Below are positions 16,909 through 27,144 of a DNA stretch of 64,000 bases, piece by piece. Within the stretch, counting starts at the first letter, position 1, and each line of letters opens with the position of its first letter. This DNA is from Bradyrhizobium barranii subsp. apii. Lineage in GTDB: Bacteria > Pseudomonadota > Alphaproteobacteria > Rhizobiales > Xanthobacteraceae. Location: assembly GCF_011516635.5 (NCBI RefSeq), contig NZ_CP096255.1, forward strand, positions 1,858,501-1,922,500, in the 5' to 3' direction. The translations under genes were made by a program, and so were the position numbers. The notes below the pieces were generated by a model that was given only the letters and a program-made list of their open reading frames with translations, was not told the origin of the DNA and searched no databases.

Positions 16909-17607
16909 ATGTCGCTCAAGCTCTTCGAACTCGTCGGTACCGATGCCGCGCGCCCGTTCAGCCCGTATTGCTGGCGCACGCGGATGGCGCTGGCGCACAA
17001 GGGCCTGTCGGCGGAATCGCTGCCCTGGCGCTTCACCGAGAAGGGCGCGATTTCGCCGCACGGCTCGGAGAAGGTCCCGGTGCTGCTGCATCATGACAAG
17101 CCCGTGATCGATTCCTGGGCGATCGCGAACTATCTCGAAGACAATTTTCCAGACCAGCCGTCGCTGTTCGGCGGCGAGGGCGGCCGCGCCATGGCGCGCA
17201 TGCTCAATGCCTGGGGCGACATCGCCATCGTCGGCGGCATCTTTCCGCTGATTATCGCCGACATCCCAAAGAATCTCGCGGAGGTCGATGCGACCTATTT
17301 CCGCCAGTCGCGCGAGGCGCGTTTCGGCAGCAAAACACTGGAAGACGTGATGGCGAGCCGCGACACCGGCGTGATCGCATTCCGCAAATCGCTCGAGGTG
17401 ATGCGGCAGACCCTCAAGAGGCAGCCCTTCATCGGCGGCAGGGCGCCGAACTATGCCGACTACATCGTGTTCGGCGGTTTTCAGTGGGCGCGTGTGGTGA
17501 GCCCGTTCAGGCTGCTGGAAGCGGATGATTCCGTCTACGCGTGGCGCGAGAAGCTGCTCGACGCGTTCGACGGCATGGCGCGGACATCGCCGGGGCACGC
17601 GGTGTAG
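16909..17607 (+). CDS. Glutathione S-transferase family protein
   Basis: A 232-residue GST-like protein. The thioredoxin-like N-terminal domain includes FSPYCWRTRMALAHKGLSAE, KVPVLLHHD (cis-Pro) and DSWAIANYLED (the Glu/Asp-Ser glutathione contact region). The C-terminal helical domain contains ...GGRAPNYADYIVFGGFQWAR. GSTs conjugate or reduce substrates with glutathione; the substrate is unknown. The ATG at 16909 has GGCAGGGAAGG upstream; longer frames would begin in the preceding gene and repeat. It is not visibly part of an operon. Confidence 0.9.
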   Translation: MSLKLFELVGTDAARPFSPYCWRTRMALAHKGLSAESLPWRFTEKGAISPHGSEKVPVLLHHDKPVIDSWAIANYLEDNFPDQPSLFGGEGGRAMARMLNAWGDIAIVGGIFPLIIADIPKNLAEVDATYFRQSREARFGSKTLEDVMASRDTGVIAFRKSLEVMRQTLKRQPFIGGRAPNYADYIVFGGFQWARVVSPFRLLEADDSVYAWREKLLDAFDGMARTSPGHAV

Positions 17608-17626
17608 GCCGAGGTCTCTCCACACC

Positions 17627-17754
17627 GTCGTCCCTGCGAAGGCAGGGACCCATACCGCGTGATTTATCGGTTAGGGATGGTCGTAGTACCAAGCGATCAG
17701 TCTTCGCCTAACGTCTCCCTGTGGTTATGGGTCCCTGCGTTCGCAGGGACGACA
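17627..17754. repeat. GTCGTCCCTGCGAAGGCAGGGACCCAT inverted repeat
   Basis: GTCGTCCCTGCG...GCAGGGACCCAT on the left pairs with ATGGGTCCCTGCGTTCGCAGGGACGAC on the right, about 75 bases apart. It separates two convergent genes (GST and the CWC protein) and may act as a two-way terminator. Confidence 0.8.
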
Positions 17755-17780
17755 GCGACAATGTGGCGATCTTCGCGCGC

Positions 17781-17999
17781 TCAATGAGCAGCGTTCACCG
17801 CCTCCGCCGCCGCCTTCCGCAGACATTCCCGGCACAAACAATCCTCGCCCTTGACCGGCATCGGCAGCCGCGCCGTTTCCTCCGCGCACCAGCAGTTTCC
17901 CGAGAGATCGCAACCGAACTCGGTGCCGCAGCGGGAGCAGGCGAGGCGGCGCGGTTCCGGCAAGGGAAATTCGAAGGGAAATTCTTTCGGATTTGTCAT
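17781..17999 (-). CDS. Cysteine-rich CWC family protein
   Basis: A 72-residue protein with seven or eight cysteines in the CWC pattern: CSRCGTEFGC, then GNCWCAEE, and CLCREC near the end. These would bind one or more zinc ions. Length and pattern fit the small CWC family, whose role is unknown. The N-terminal PKEFPFEFPLPEPRRLACSR is typical of alphaproteobacterial members. Confidence 0.8.
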   Translation of the reverse strand: MTNPKEFPFEFPLPEPRRLACSRCGTEFGCDLSGNCWCAEETARLPMPVKGEDCLCRECLRKAAAEAVNAAH

Positions 18000-18113
18000 G
18001 ATTTGCCCAAAAGCTGCGCCGTCATTTTCATGCCGGGTTCATCTCCCGCTACGGTATATTAGGCGCTGCGCTCAGACTCGGAAAGCGGTTGGCAACGCGC
18101 GAAGGACACATCG

Positions 18114-19670
18114 ATGGCCCGCGATTCGCAAGCTGCCCTCGTCGCGCTCAACCGTTTCGGTTTCGGAGCGCGCGGCGGGGCGTCCGGCGATCTCATCAAC
18201 GCGGCCTCCGATCCGCGCGGCTTCGTGAAGGCGGAACTCGTGCGCCCTAATGGCGTGCTGCTGGAAGCGCCGGGGCTGCAATCGACGCCGCAACTCGGCC
18301 AGGCCGTGTTCGCCTATCAGGATCAGGTCAAGCAGGCCCGCGAGGCCGCGAAGGCCGCTGCGCCCGCTGAAGGGGCGCAGCAGGCACCGGCCGATCAGAA
18401 ACCGGGGCTGCGCCGCAATCTTTCGCTCAACGCGGCCGCGACCGAGATCGCCGGCCAGATGGCCGAGGCCAAGCCCGCCGACAATGCGGCGAAGCCGGAT
18501 ACGATGCAGCCCAACGATGCCGCGCCCCCTGCCGCCAAGCCCGCGCCGCGGCCGCTCAACGTGATCCAGAAAACCTTTCGCGCCGAGGCGCTGGCGCGCT
18601 TGCAACGCGCGACGCTGGTCGAGTGCGGCTTCACCGAGCGGCTGGTGGTGTTCTGGTCCAACCATTTCTGCATCTCCGCGAGCAAGGGCGAGCTCGCGCG
18701 GATCTGGGCCGGCGCGTTCGAGCGCGAGGCGATCCGGCCGCATGTGCTCGGGCGCTTCGCCGACATGCTCAAGGCCGTCGAGCAGCATCCGGCCATGCTG
18801 TTCTTCCTCGACAACCAGCAATCGCTCGGGCCGGACTCGCGCGCCGGGCAAAACCGCAAGCGCGGGCTGAACGAAAATCTCGCGCGCGAGATCATGGAGC
18901 TGCATACGCTCGGCGTCGGCGGCGGCTACACACAGGACGACGTCACCTCGCTCGCGCGCATCATCACCGGCTGGACCTTTGCCGGAAGGCAGGGGCAGCT
19001 CGGCACGCCCGGCTCCTTCGCGTTCAACGCCAACGCGCATCAGCCCGGGCCGCAGATGTTGCTCGGCAAGACCTACGAGCCGACCGGACTCGCGCAAGGC
19101 GAGGCCGCGCTCGCCGACATCGCGCGCCACCCTTCGACCGCCAATTTCATCGCCACCAAATTCGTCCGCCATTTCGTTGCCGACGATCCGCCGCCGGCGC
19201 TTGTCGCACGGTTGCGCGATGTCTTCGTCAAGACCGATGGTGACCTCAAAGCTGTGGCGACGGCGTTGGTCGATTCCGACGAAGCGTGGAAGGCGCCGCT
19301 GACCAAGATGCGCTCGCCTTACGACTTCGTGGTCGCGAGCGGACGGCTCCTCGCGCGCGTCCCGGAGGATCCCGGCGGCTATCTCAACAATCTCAATCTG
19401 CTCGGCCAGCCACTGTGGTCGCCGGCCGGTCCCAATGGCTTCCCGGATACCAGCGCCGCTTGGGCTGCGCCCGAAGGCATCAAGCTCAGGCTCGACATCG
19501 CCGCGCAGATGGGCGCGCGGCTTGGGCCCAATATCGATCCGCTCGACTTGCTCGAATTCGCCGCCGCTGATGCGGCGTCCATCGAGACGCGCAAAACCAT
19601 CGAGCGCGCGGAGTCGCGGCAGCAGGCGCTGGCGCTGCTGCTGATGTCGCCGGAAATGCAGAGGAGATGA
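18114..19670 (+). CDS. DUF1800 domain-containing protein
   Basis: A 518-residue protein of the DUF1800 family. Landmarks are ALNRFGFGARGG near the N-terminus, the segment LVVFWSNHFCISASKG, the conserved NENLAREIMELHTLGVGGGY, and HEFVTGWT-like IITGWTFAGRQG. An Ala/Pro-rich insert (about residues 80-140) breaks the N-terminal part. Members are exported or membrane-associated and nearly always sit next to a DUF1501 gene, as here, with ATGA overlap. The biochemical activity is unknown. No signal peptide is obvious at the chosen start. Confidence 0.9.
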   Translation: MARDSQAALVALNRFGFGARGGASGDLINAASDPRGFVKAELVRPNGVLLEAPGLQSTPQLGQAVFAYQDQVKQAREAAKAAAPAEGAQQAPADQKPGLRRNLSLNAAATEIAGQMAEAKPADNAAKPDTMQPNDAAPPAAKPAPRPLNVIQKTFRAEALARLQRATLVECGFTERLVVFWSNHFCISASKGELARIWAGAFEREAIRPHVLGRFADMLKAVEQHPAMLFFLDNQQSLGPDSRAGQNRKRGLNENLAREIMELHTLGVGGGYTQDDVTSLARIITGWTFAGRQGQLGTPGSFAFNANAHQPGPQMLLGKTYEPTGLAQGEAALADIARHPSTANFIATKFVRHFVADDPPPALVARLRDVFVKTDGDLKAVATALVDSDEAWKAPLTKMRSPYDFVVASGRLLARVPEDPGGYLNNLNLLGQPLWSPAGPNGFPDTSAAWAAPEGIKLRLDIAAQMGARLGPNIDPLDLLEFAAADAASIETRKTIERAESRQQALALLLMSPEMQRR

Positions 19671-20889
19671 AGATGATCGACTGCGTCGAGAACCGGCTCC
19701 TCACCTCGCGCCGCGGCCTGCTGCTCGGCGGCGCGTCCTTCGCGGCCTGGGCCTATCTGCCGAAATTCGCCCGCGCGGCCGGCGGGCGCGATCCGCGATT
19801 GATCGTGGTGATCCTGCGCGGCGCGCTCGACGGGCTCTCGACCGTCGCACCGCTCGGTGACCCCGGTTATGCCGGCCTGCACGGCTCGATCGCGCTTGCC
19901 GCCGACGGCGCGCATCCCGCGATCATGCTCGATACTTTCTTCGCGCTGCATCCGGCGATGCCGGAATTCGCACGCATGTATCGCGACATGCATGCCGCGG
20001 TGATCCATGCGGTGGCGACGCCCTATCGCGACCGCTCGCATTTCGATGGCCAGGACGTGCTCGAAAGCGGCTATGCCGGCCCCGGCCGCGTGCAATCCGG
20101 CTGGCTCAATCGCGCGCTCGAAGCGCTGCCGCGCGGCGAGCGTGTGTCGAGCGGCTCGCGGTCGGTCCGACCACGCCGCTGGTCTTGCGCGGCAATGCGC
20201 CGACCGTCGGCTGGGCGCCGGTGGCGCTGCCGCAAGCCGACGACGACACCGCGATGCGGCTGGTCGATCTCTACCGTCACCGCGATCCGGCGCTGGCATC
20301 AGTGCTGTCGCAAGGTCTTCAGCTCGACAAGGTCGCGAGCGGCGACGACATGAAGCCGAAGGGTGGCAACCAGGTCGCGCAGATGCGGCAGGTCGCGCGC
20401 GGCGCCGCAAAACTGATGGCGGCCGACGACGGCCCGCGCATCGCCGCGCTCGCCTTCGACGGCTGGGATACGCACGCCAATGAAGGCGGTCCGGTCGGGC
20501 GTCTGGCCTTCCTGCTCGGCGGTCTCGACGGCGCGCTCGCCGAATTCGAAAGCGGCTTAGGCGATCGCTGGCGCGACACCGCAATCGTCGTCGCCACCGA
20601 GTTCGGCCGCACCGCGCGCATCAACGGCACCGATGGCACCGATCACGGCACGGGAACGATCGCGCTGCTCGCCGGCGGCGCGGTGAAAGGCGGCCGCGTC
20701 ATCTCCGACTGGCCCGGCCTCAAGCTCGCGAACCTGTATGAAGGCCGCGACCTCAAGCCGACGACGGACTTGCGCTCCGTGATCAAGGGCGTGCTGCAGG
20801 GACAGTTCGGCCTGTCCGATCGCGTGCTGGCGGAGACGGTGTTCCCGGACAGCGCGGGAGCGCGGCCAATGAAGGGATTGGTTGCTTAG
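19667..20889 (+). pseudogene. DUF1501 domain protein, Tat-exported, frameshifted
   Basis: The N-terminus carries a twin-arginine signal (LLTSRRGLLLGGASFAAWAY...). The frame gives DPRLIVVILRGALDGLSTVAPLG and YRDRSHFDGQDVLESG, typical of DUF1501, then shifts after codon 20153-20155. Adding one base there gives SSGLAVGPTTPLVLRGNAP and continues to the stop at 20889, including FDGWDTHANEG and VVATEFGRTARING. The family is related to the sulfatase/phosphatase superfamily, and its role with DUF1800 is unknown. A single missing C explains the break, so it may be a sequencing error; true decay is the alternative. Confidence 0.85.
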
Positions 20890-20890
20890 C

Positions 20891-20933
20891 CGTCATTCCG
20901 GGCCCGCGCCTTGCGGTGCGTCCCGGAATGACG
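20891..20933. repeat. CGTCATTCCGGG hairpin
   Basis: CGTCATTCCGGGC and GTCCCGGAATGACG form a near-perfect 12-bp stem with a ~17-base loop, 1 base after the DUF1501 stop. It lacks a T run but could halt transcription or protect the mRNA end. Confidence 0.7.
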
Positions 20934-20966
20934 ACATGATGAGCCGAGTATCAGGAGACTATCCCC

Positions 20967-21290
20967 ATGTACATCGCCATGAACCGCTTCCGCGTCACCA
21001 AGGGCTCTGAAACCGCTTTCGAACAGGTCTGGCTCTCGCGCGACACGTTTCTCGGCGGGGTGCCGGGCTTTGTCGAGTTTCATCTGCTGCGCGGCCCCGA
21101 GCTCGAGGACCACACGCTCTACGCATCGCACACGGTCTGGGCGAACCATGCCGCTTTCGAGGCGTGGACCAAGTCGGAGGCGTTTCGCGCGGCGCATCAG
21201 CGCGCTGGCGATAACAAGCCGCTCTATCTCGGCCATCCCCAGTTCGAAGGCTTTGAGGTGATGCAGACGGTGGGACGCGGCGCGAAGTAA
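20967..21290 (+). CDS. IsdG-type haem-degrading monooxygenase (HmuQ/HmuD-like)
   Basis: A 107-residue single ferredoxin-like domain of the antibiotic-biosynthesis-monooxygenase fold. Asn6, Trp67 and His77 match the catalytic Asn, Trp and axial His of IsdG/IsdI, and GFVEFHLLRGPE and LYASHTVW are the conserved core. These enzymes open the haem ring and release iron. Bradyrhizobium has two such enzymes, HmuQ and HmuD, one near haem uptake genes. No uptake genes lie here, so this may be a stand-alone paralogue. A GGAGA lies 9 bases before the ATG. I see no clear Irr-type ICE box. Confidence 0.85.
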   Translation: MYIAMNRFRVTKGSETAFEQVWLSRDTFLGGVPGFVEFHLLRGPELEDHTLYASHTVWANHAAFEAWTKSEAFRAAHQRAGDNKPLYLGHPQFEGFEVMQTVGRGAK

Positions 21291-21308
21291 CGCGCCGCGC
21301 TTTAAACA

Positions 21309-22250
21309 TCAGCCCTGGGTGATCTTGTCGATCTCCGACATCTCATCGGCGCTGAGCTTCCACGCGATCGCCTTGACGTTCTGCTCGATCTGCTCGACGC
21401 GGGTGGCGCCCGCGATGACGCTCGAGACCTGCGGGCGGCCGGCGAGCCAGGAGAAGGCGAGCTCGAGCATCGAGTGACCGCGCGCTTGCGCAAAGGCCTG
21501 CAGCTTCTCGACGATCGCCTCGTTGCGCGGGGTGACGTAGCGGTCGCGCAGTCGCGGAGTTTGGCCAAAGCGGGTGTCGCCGGGTGCAGACTCACCCTTT
21601 TTGTATTTGCCGGTCAGAAGTCCGCTTGCGAGCGGGAAGAACGGCAACAGGCCGAGCTTGTATTCCGTTGCTGCCGGCAGCAGGTCCTTCTCGATGTCGC
21701 GCACGACGAGGGAATATTCGTCCTGGCAGGAGACGAAGCGGCTGACATTCATCGCGCGCGCGACGTACTCCGCTTCCGCGATCCGCCACGCGGGAAAGTT
21801 CGAATTGCCAATGTAGCGGACCTTGCCCTGGCGTACGAGGTCGTCGAGCGCGCGCAGGCTCTCCTCGATCGGCGTCAGCGGGTCATAGTCGTGCTGCTGG
21901 TAGAGATCGATGTAGTCGGTCTTCAGCCGCTTCAGGCTCGCTTCCACAGCCGCCATGATGTAGCGGCGCGAGGCGCCCTGCTTGGTTCCGTCCTCCGCCA
22001 TCGGCTTGGAGTATTTCGTCGCCAGCACGATGTCCTTGCGGCGATCGCCCAGCACGGCGCCGAGCACGTTTTCCGAGCCGCCCATGGCCGAATAGATGTC
22101 GGCGGTGTCGAACAGCGTGATGCCGAGATCGAGCGCGCGGTGGATCACCTTGCGCGAGGCCTCGAGGTCGATGCGCCGGCCGAAATTGTTGCAGCCGAGC
22201 CCGACCGCGGACACGCGCAGGCCGGAGGCGCCGAGATTACGAATTTCCAT
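21309..22250 (-). CDS. Aldo/keto reductase
   Basis: A 313-residue TIM-barrel NADPH-dependent oxidoreductase. The catalytic tetrad is visible as Asp48 (FDTAD), Tyr53 (IYSAMGG), Lys79 (LATKYS) and a His in DLYQQHDYD. The NADP-binding end includes SSVIAGATRVEQIEQN. The layout resembles YghZ/Tas-like general aldehyde reductases. The start at 22250 (MEIRNLGASGLRVSAVGLG) is where the family begins; an upstream ATG would add 34 residues. Physiological substrate unknown. Confidence 0.92.
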   Translation of the reverse strand: MEIRNLGASGLRVSAVGLGCNNFGRRIDLEASRKVIHRALDLGITLFDTADIYSAMGGSENVLGAVLGDRRKDIVLATKYSKPMAEDGTKQGASRRYIMAAVEASLKRLKTDYIDLYQQHDYDPLTPIEESLRALDDLVRQGKVRYIGNSNFPAWRIAEAEYVARAMNVSRFVSCQDEYSLVVRDIEKDLLPAATEYKLGLLPFFPLASGLLTGKYKKGESAPGDTRFGQTPRLRDRYVTPRNEAIVEKLQAFAQARGHSMLELAFSWLAGRPQVSSVIAGATRVEQIEQNVKAIAWKLSADEMSEIDKITQG

Positions 22251-22512
22251 GGGAGGTCCTGTCAGGAGAAAGCGGGCCATTGTGGCCGCGCTGCCCGCTA
22301 GCGGCAAGGCGTCGCCTTGCGTTGCTGCCATGCTGCCGGGAACTGAAGCCAAAAAAATGCGGCCCCTGTCAGACGCGGCGACTGACGGGGACCGCTTTGG
22401 GGCGCTTGATCGGTGACGGGGGGCCTGATCAGACGCAGGCGCAACGTAGTCCCGCTATGTTACGCGCGGGTGACAGGCAGAGTTATCCACAGGGACTCCG
22501 CGGCTGCCGCGA

Positions 22513-22968
22513 TCAGAAGATCTTGCGATAGACGATGAAGCCGGAGCGTTCGGCGACCTTGTCGTACAGGCTCTGCGCCGTGACGTTGGTCTCGTGCGTC
22601 TGCCAGTAGACCCGCGGGGACCCCGCAAGCTTTGCGCGCTCGTAGACGCCGTAGATCAGCGCCGAGGCGACGCCCTTGCCGCGCGAGGCCACCAGCGTGA
22701 ACAGGTCCTGCAGATAGCAGGACGGTTCGATCGCCGTGGTGCTGCGGTGAAACAGATAGTTCGTCATGCCGAGCAGCTTGCCGTCGCTCTCGGCGACCAG
22801 CCCATGCACCGGCTCATAGCCATCGAAGAAGCGCTGCCACGTCATCCGCGTGATTTCGGGCGCCAGCGCGGTCGGGCCGGAGCGGCCGTAGAAAGCGTTA
22901 TAGCCATCCCACAACGGGAGCCATTGATCGTAGTCCTGCTTCGTGACGGAGCGAATGGTGAGCGACAT
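22513..22968 (-). CDS. GNAT family N-acetyltransferase
   Basis: A 151-residue acetyltransferase. It starts MSLTIRSVTKQDYDQWLPLW, has the acetyl-CoA-binding loop SRGKGVASALIYGVYERAK (Q/RxxGxG/A type), and ends in AERSGFIVYRKIF. The LQDLFTLVASRGKG strand before the loop is conserved in the family. Acceptor substrate unknown. Preceding it on the same strand is the PAS protein, divided by about 90 bases. Confidence 0.9.
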   Translation of the reverse strand: MSLTIRSVTKQDYDQWLPLWDGYNAFYGRSGPTALAPEITRMTWQRFFDGYEPVHGLVAESDGKLLGMTNYLFHRSTTAIEPSCYLQDLFTLVASRGKGVASALIYGVYERAKLAGSPRVYWQTHETNVTAQSLYDKVAERSGFIVYRKIF

Positions 22969-23055
22969 GTGAGTTTCCGCGATCTCGGAGGACGCAAGGC
23001 GATGAAGCGTCCTTCATACGTGATGATCGCACTGCCGATCAATCGCGCCGTCGCA

Positions 23056-23868
23056 TCACTCCGCGACGCGCAAGTACCGCATCAGCCTGCGGCCCGCGGG
23101 GTCGCGCAGCGAGCGGTAGTACTCGGCGCGCGCGGGCGGGTCGGTGTGGCGCACGAGGTCGGTCACGGGCGTGTAGCTCAGCATGCGCCCGCCATCGGGC
23201 AGGACGGCGCAGACGAAGCGCAGCACCTCGCCATTGCGCAAGGCGATGTTGATCGGCGTGGCGTCGCCGATCCGCACCATTTCCATCCGCTGCGCGATGA
23301 AGGTGCCGAGCTCGTCCTCGGGCAGCTCGAACGCGCCGGTGTCGCGGCCGTGATACATCAGCGCAATGAAGGGCGGCTTGCCGTCGGCCACTTCGTCCGG
23401 CAGCGCAAAATAGTCGCGAAATGCGCGGTTGATGAATTCGGCACGCGTCTCGGCGTCGAGCAGCACGATGCCGATATCGACCTGGTCGAGCGCGGCCGAC
23501 AGCCGCGCGGCGGTGGCGTGGCTCTGGCGCTCGGCGGCGAATGTGCCGAGCAGCCGCTCGCGCATCAGGCCGGTGATTGCGGCCGTGCCGGCAGTCGTCA
23601 CGGCGAGGAGGCCGAGCCGGACCAGATCCGCCGCCGCATAGCCCGGCAGGGCCCGATGGGCCAGAAAGAACAACGCCGCGCCGATCACCGCGACGGCAGC
23701 GCTGGTCATGGCGGAAGCGAGACCCGACAGTGAGCCGGCGAGCGCCACGATGCAGACGAACAGGGGCGCAGGCGAGGGAACATGGATATAGCGATCGAGC
23801 AGGATCGCCAGCACCGCAATTGCCGCTGTGAGCGCCGGACCGGAGATCGCACGCCATCCGAACCGCAT
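23056..23868 (-). CDS. Membrane PAS protein without output domain
   Basis: A 270-residue protein with four predicted membrane helices in residues ~10-100 (ALTAAIAVLAILLDRYIHV, FVCIVALAGSLSGL, AAVAVIGAALFFLAH, LGLLAVTTAGTAAITGL), resembling the DUF4118 four-helix membrane module of sensor kinases. A PAS-type domain follows (residues ~125-260: LSAALDQVDIGIVLLDAETR, NRAFRDYFALPDE). No kinase, GGDEF or EAL domain follows. It may sense small molecules or redox at the membrane and act through a partner. Confidence 0.7.
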   Translation of the reverse strand: MRFGWRAISGPALTAAIAVLAILLDRYIHVPSPAPLFVCIVALAGSLSGLASAMTSAAVAVIGAALFFLAHRALPGYAAADLVRLGLLAVTTAGTAAITGLMRERLLGTFAAERQSHATAARLSAALDQVDIGIVLLDAETRAEFINRAFRDYFALPDEVADGKPPFIALMYHGRDTGAFELPEDELGTFIAQRMEMVRIGDATPINIALRNGEVLRFVCAVLPDGGRMLSYTPVTDLVRHTDPPARAEYYRSLRDPAGRRLMRYLRVAE

Positions 23869-23995
23869 GGGCCAGTCTCGCTCCTCCCGAACGAGGTAAG
23901 CCGCAACACTGGCCGATCGTTGCGCCCATGCGATGCGATTTCATGCGGTGCGCTTAAGGAGCACTTGCCGGCAAGGGCAAAGCTTTCGGATGATT

Positions 23996-24154
23996 TTAGG
24001 CCAAATGCGCGTGCCTGAGGCGCTGCTGCTGCGCCGGCGCATTCAGCGTCGACGTCCCCGTGTTCTTGCGCACGCCGGTGAAAATCAACAGCGATGCCGC
24101 GACCAGGATGGCCGCAGTCAGGGTGATTGCAACGACTACCACAGGCGATTTCAT
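23996..24154 (-). CDS. Small single-span membrane protein (52 aa)
   Basis: A 52-residue frame starting MKSPVVVVAITLTAAILVAA, one N-terminal hydrophobic helix (residues 4-26) and a polar tail with a Gln run ending LRHAHLA. It could be an uncleaved signal anchor. A second small membrane gene lies 73 bases upstream on the same strand. Support is from hydrophobic design only, so confidence is limited. Confidence 0.5.
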   Translation of the reverse strand: MKSPVVVVAITLTAAILVAASLLIFTGVRKNTGTSTLNAPAQQQRLRHAHLA

Positions 24155-24227
24155 CGGTGTCCTGTCGCGATGCCGGTCGGCGCGGGCCGCGCGGCACCTT
24201 GAAGGCGGGTCCGGGATGAAACGGGGA

Positions 24228-24404
24228 TCAGACCGGCAGGCCCATCGCCATGGTCGCCTTGGTCGACAGCACAGTCAGGGCGACGATCAGGCACAGCGAG
24301 AGCGCGGCGACGGCGAGCGAGGCCACGACCGCGTTGGTCAGCCGGGAAGACGAAACGGTAACGGTTGGGCCCCGAAAGCCTGCCGTGCCGGACGCCCGAA
24401 TCAT
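24228..24404 (-). CDS. Small single-span membrane protein (58 aa)
   Basis: A 58-residue frame with a basic, Ser/Thr-rich N-terminus (MIRASGTAGFRGPTVTVSSS) and a hydrophobic helix (about residues 25-47, AVVASLAVAALSLCLIVAL). Its short size explains why routine gene calls may miss it. It lies upstream of the 52-residue membrane gene and may share its transcript. No family recognised. Confidence 0.45.
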   Translation of the reverse strand: MIRASGTAGFRGPTVTVSSSRLTNAVVASLAVAALSLCLIVALTVLSTKATMAMGLPV

Positions 24405-24556
24405 GCTCTAAATCCTTCAACGTGCGAGCGAATCACCCGCGACTCGAACAATTTCCCTGTTTCAACCGGCAATATTGGGGCGGCCATAGCGTCGAAAATG
24501 GCGAGAATGCGGCATGGGCTGCCCTTATGCCCGCTATTCCCGGAGCCAGCGCGCCG

Positions 24557-25207
24557 TCAGGCGCCCGCCGCGATGCTGGCGGGGTCGTCGACGTCGGCGG
24601 GCCGCCAGTCCATCGCCACGAAGCCGGGTGCAGCTTCCACGCGCTTCAGCCAGTCCCGGATCGCCGGGAAGGTCGAGAGGTCGAAGTCGCAGCGCTCGGC
24701 GAGGTGGGTGTAGCCGTAGAGCGCGATGTCGGCGACCGTGAGCTGGCGGGCGGCGAAATAGGCGTTGGTCTTGAGGTGGTTTTCCATCACCTGGAGCGCG
24801 CCATAGCCGCGCTCCATCCAGTCTTCCAGGGAGTGGGTCTGGAGATCGCGGCCGCCCTTGACCAGCGACAGCCAGAAATAGGCGGCGCCGATGTTCGGCT
24901 CGAGCGCGTGCTGCTCGAAGAACATCCATTGCAGCGCCTCGGCGCGGTCAATGCGGTTCTCGGGCGCAAGCGGCGTGCCGACCGCGACGTACCAGAGGAT
25001 GGCGTTGGACTCGGCGAGATAGCGGTCGTCGCCGACCTCGAGCAGCGGCACCTGTCCCGACGGGTTCTTGGTCAGAAAGTCCGGCGTGCGACTCTCGCCG
25101 CGCAGAATGTCCACCTCGACTGCTTCGTAAGGCACGCTCAACAGGGCCAGCGCAAGGCGGACCTTGTAGCTGTTGCCGGAGCGTTGCATCGAATAGAGCT
25201 TGTACAT
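24557..25207 (-). CDS. Glutathione S-transferase family protein
   Basis: A 216-residue GST. The thioredoxin-like half starts MYKLYSMQRSGNSYKVRLAL, with NPSGQVPLLEVG and AESNAILWYVA as glutathione-contact motifs. The helical half ends with LTVADIALYGYTHLAE and FPAIRDWLKRVEAAPGF. The N-capping box and motif LTxADIxLxxY are intact, so it is probably folded and active. It is a relative of the 42049-42639 GST: both have TPxFLxxNxxGQVP and AESNAI / AQSNAI. Substrate unknown. Confidence 0.92.
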   Translation of the reverse strand: MYKLYSMQRSGNSYKVRLALALLSVPYEAVEVDILRGESRTPDFLTKNPSGQVPLLEVGDDRYLAESNAILWYVAVGTPLAPENRIDRAEALQWMFFEQHALEPNIGAAYFWLSLVKGGRDLQTHSLEDWMERGYGALQVMENHLKTNAYFAARQLTVADIALYGYTHLAERCDFDLSTFPAIRDWLKRVEAAPGFVAMDWRPADVDDPASIAAGA

Positions 25208-26972
<1,765 letters not shown>

Positions 26973-26993
26973 GCCTGTCGCAAATACCTTTCG

Positions 26994-27021
26994 AAAAGGC
27001 CCGCCTCCGGCGGGCCTTTTT
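26994..27021 (+). terminator. Rho-independent terminator after aspartate aminotransferase
   Basis: AAAAGGCCCGCC and GGCGGGCCTTTT form a 12-bp stem with a three-base loop (TCC), followed by T-rich sequence, 22 bases after the stop codon. Confidence 0.9.
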
Positions 27022-27144
27022 ATTGTTTGCACGCTTATCGTCACGCGTGATCTGGCACCACCACGGCTCTTGTGGCATAGACCATCGCGCAACACGGGTG
27101 GGGCGCTCTCTCTGCTCGCATCACATTCATCGCCGGAGATATTC

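Noticed and set aside
20185..20889. Second half of the DUF1501 gene as a separate gene
   Set aside because: Its TTG start lies inside the conserved DUF1501 domain and one added base joins it to the upstream half.
22483..22491. TTATCCACA, a perfect DnaA-box sequence
   Set aside because: A single copy without neighbours or an AT-rich unwinding region; not enough for an origin.
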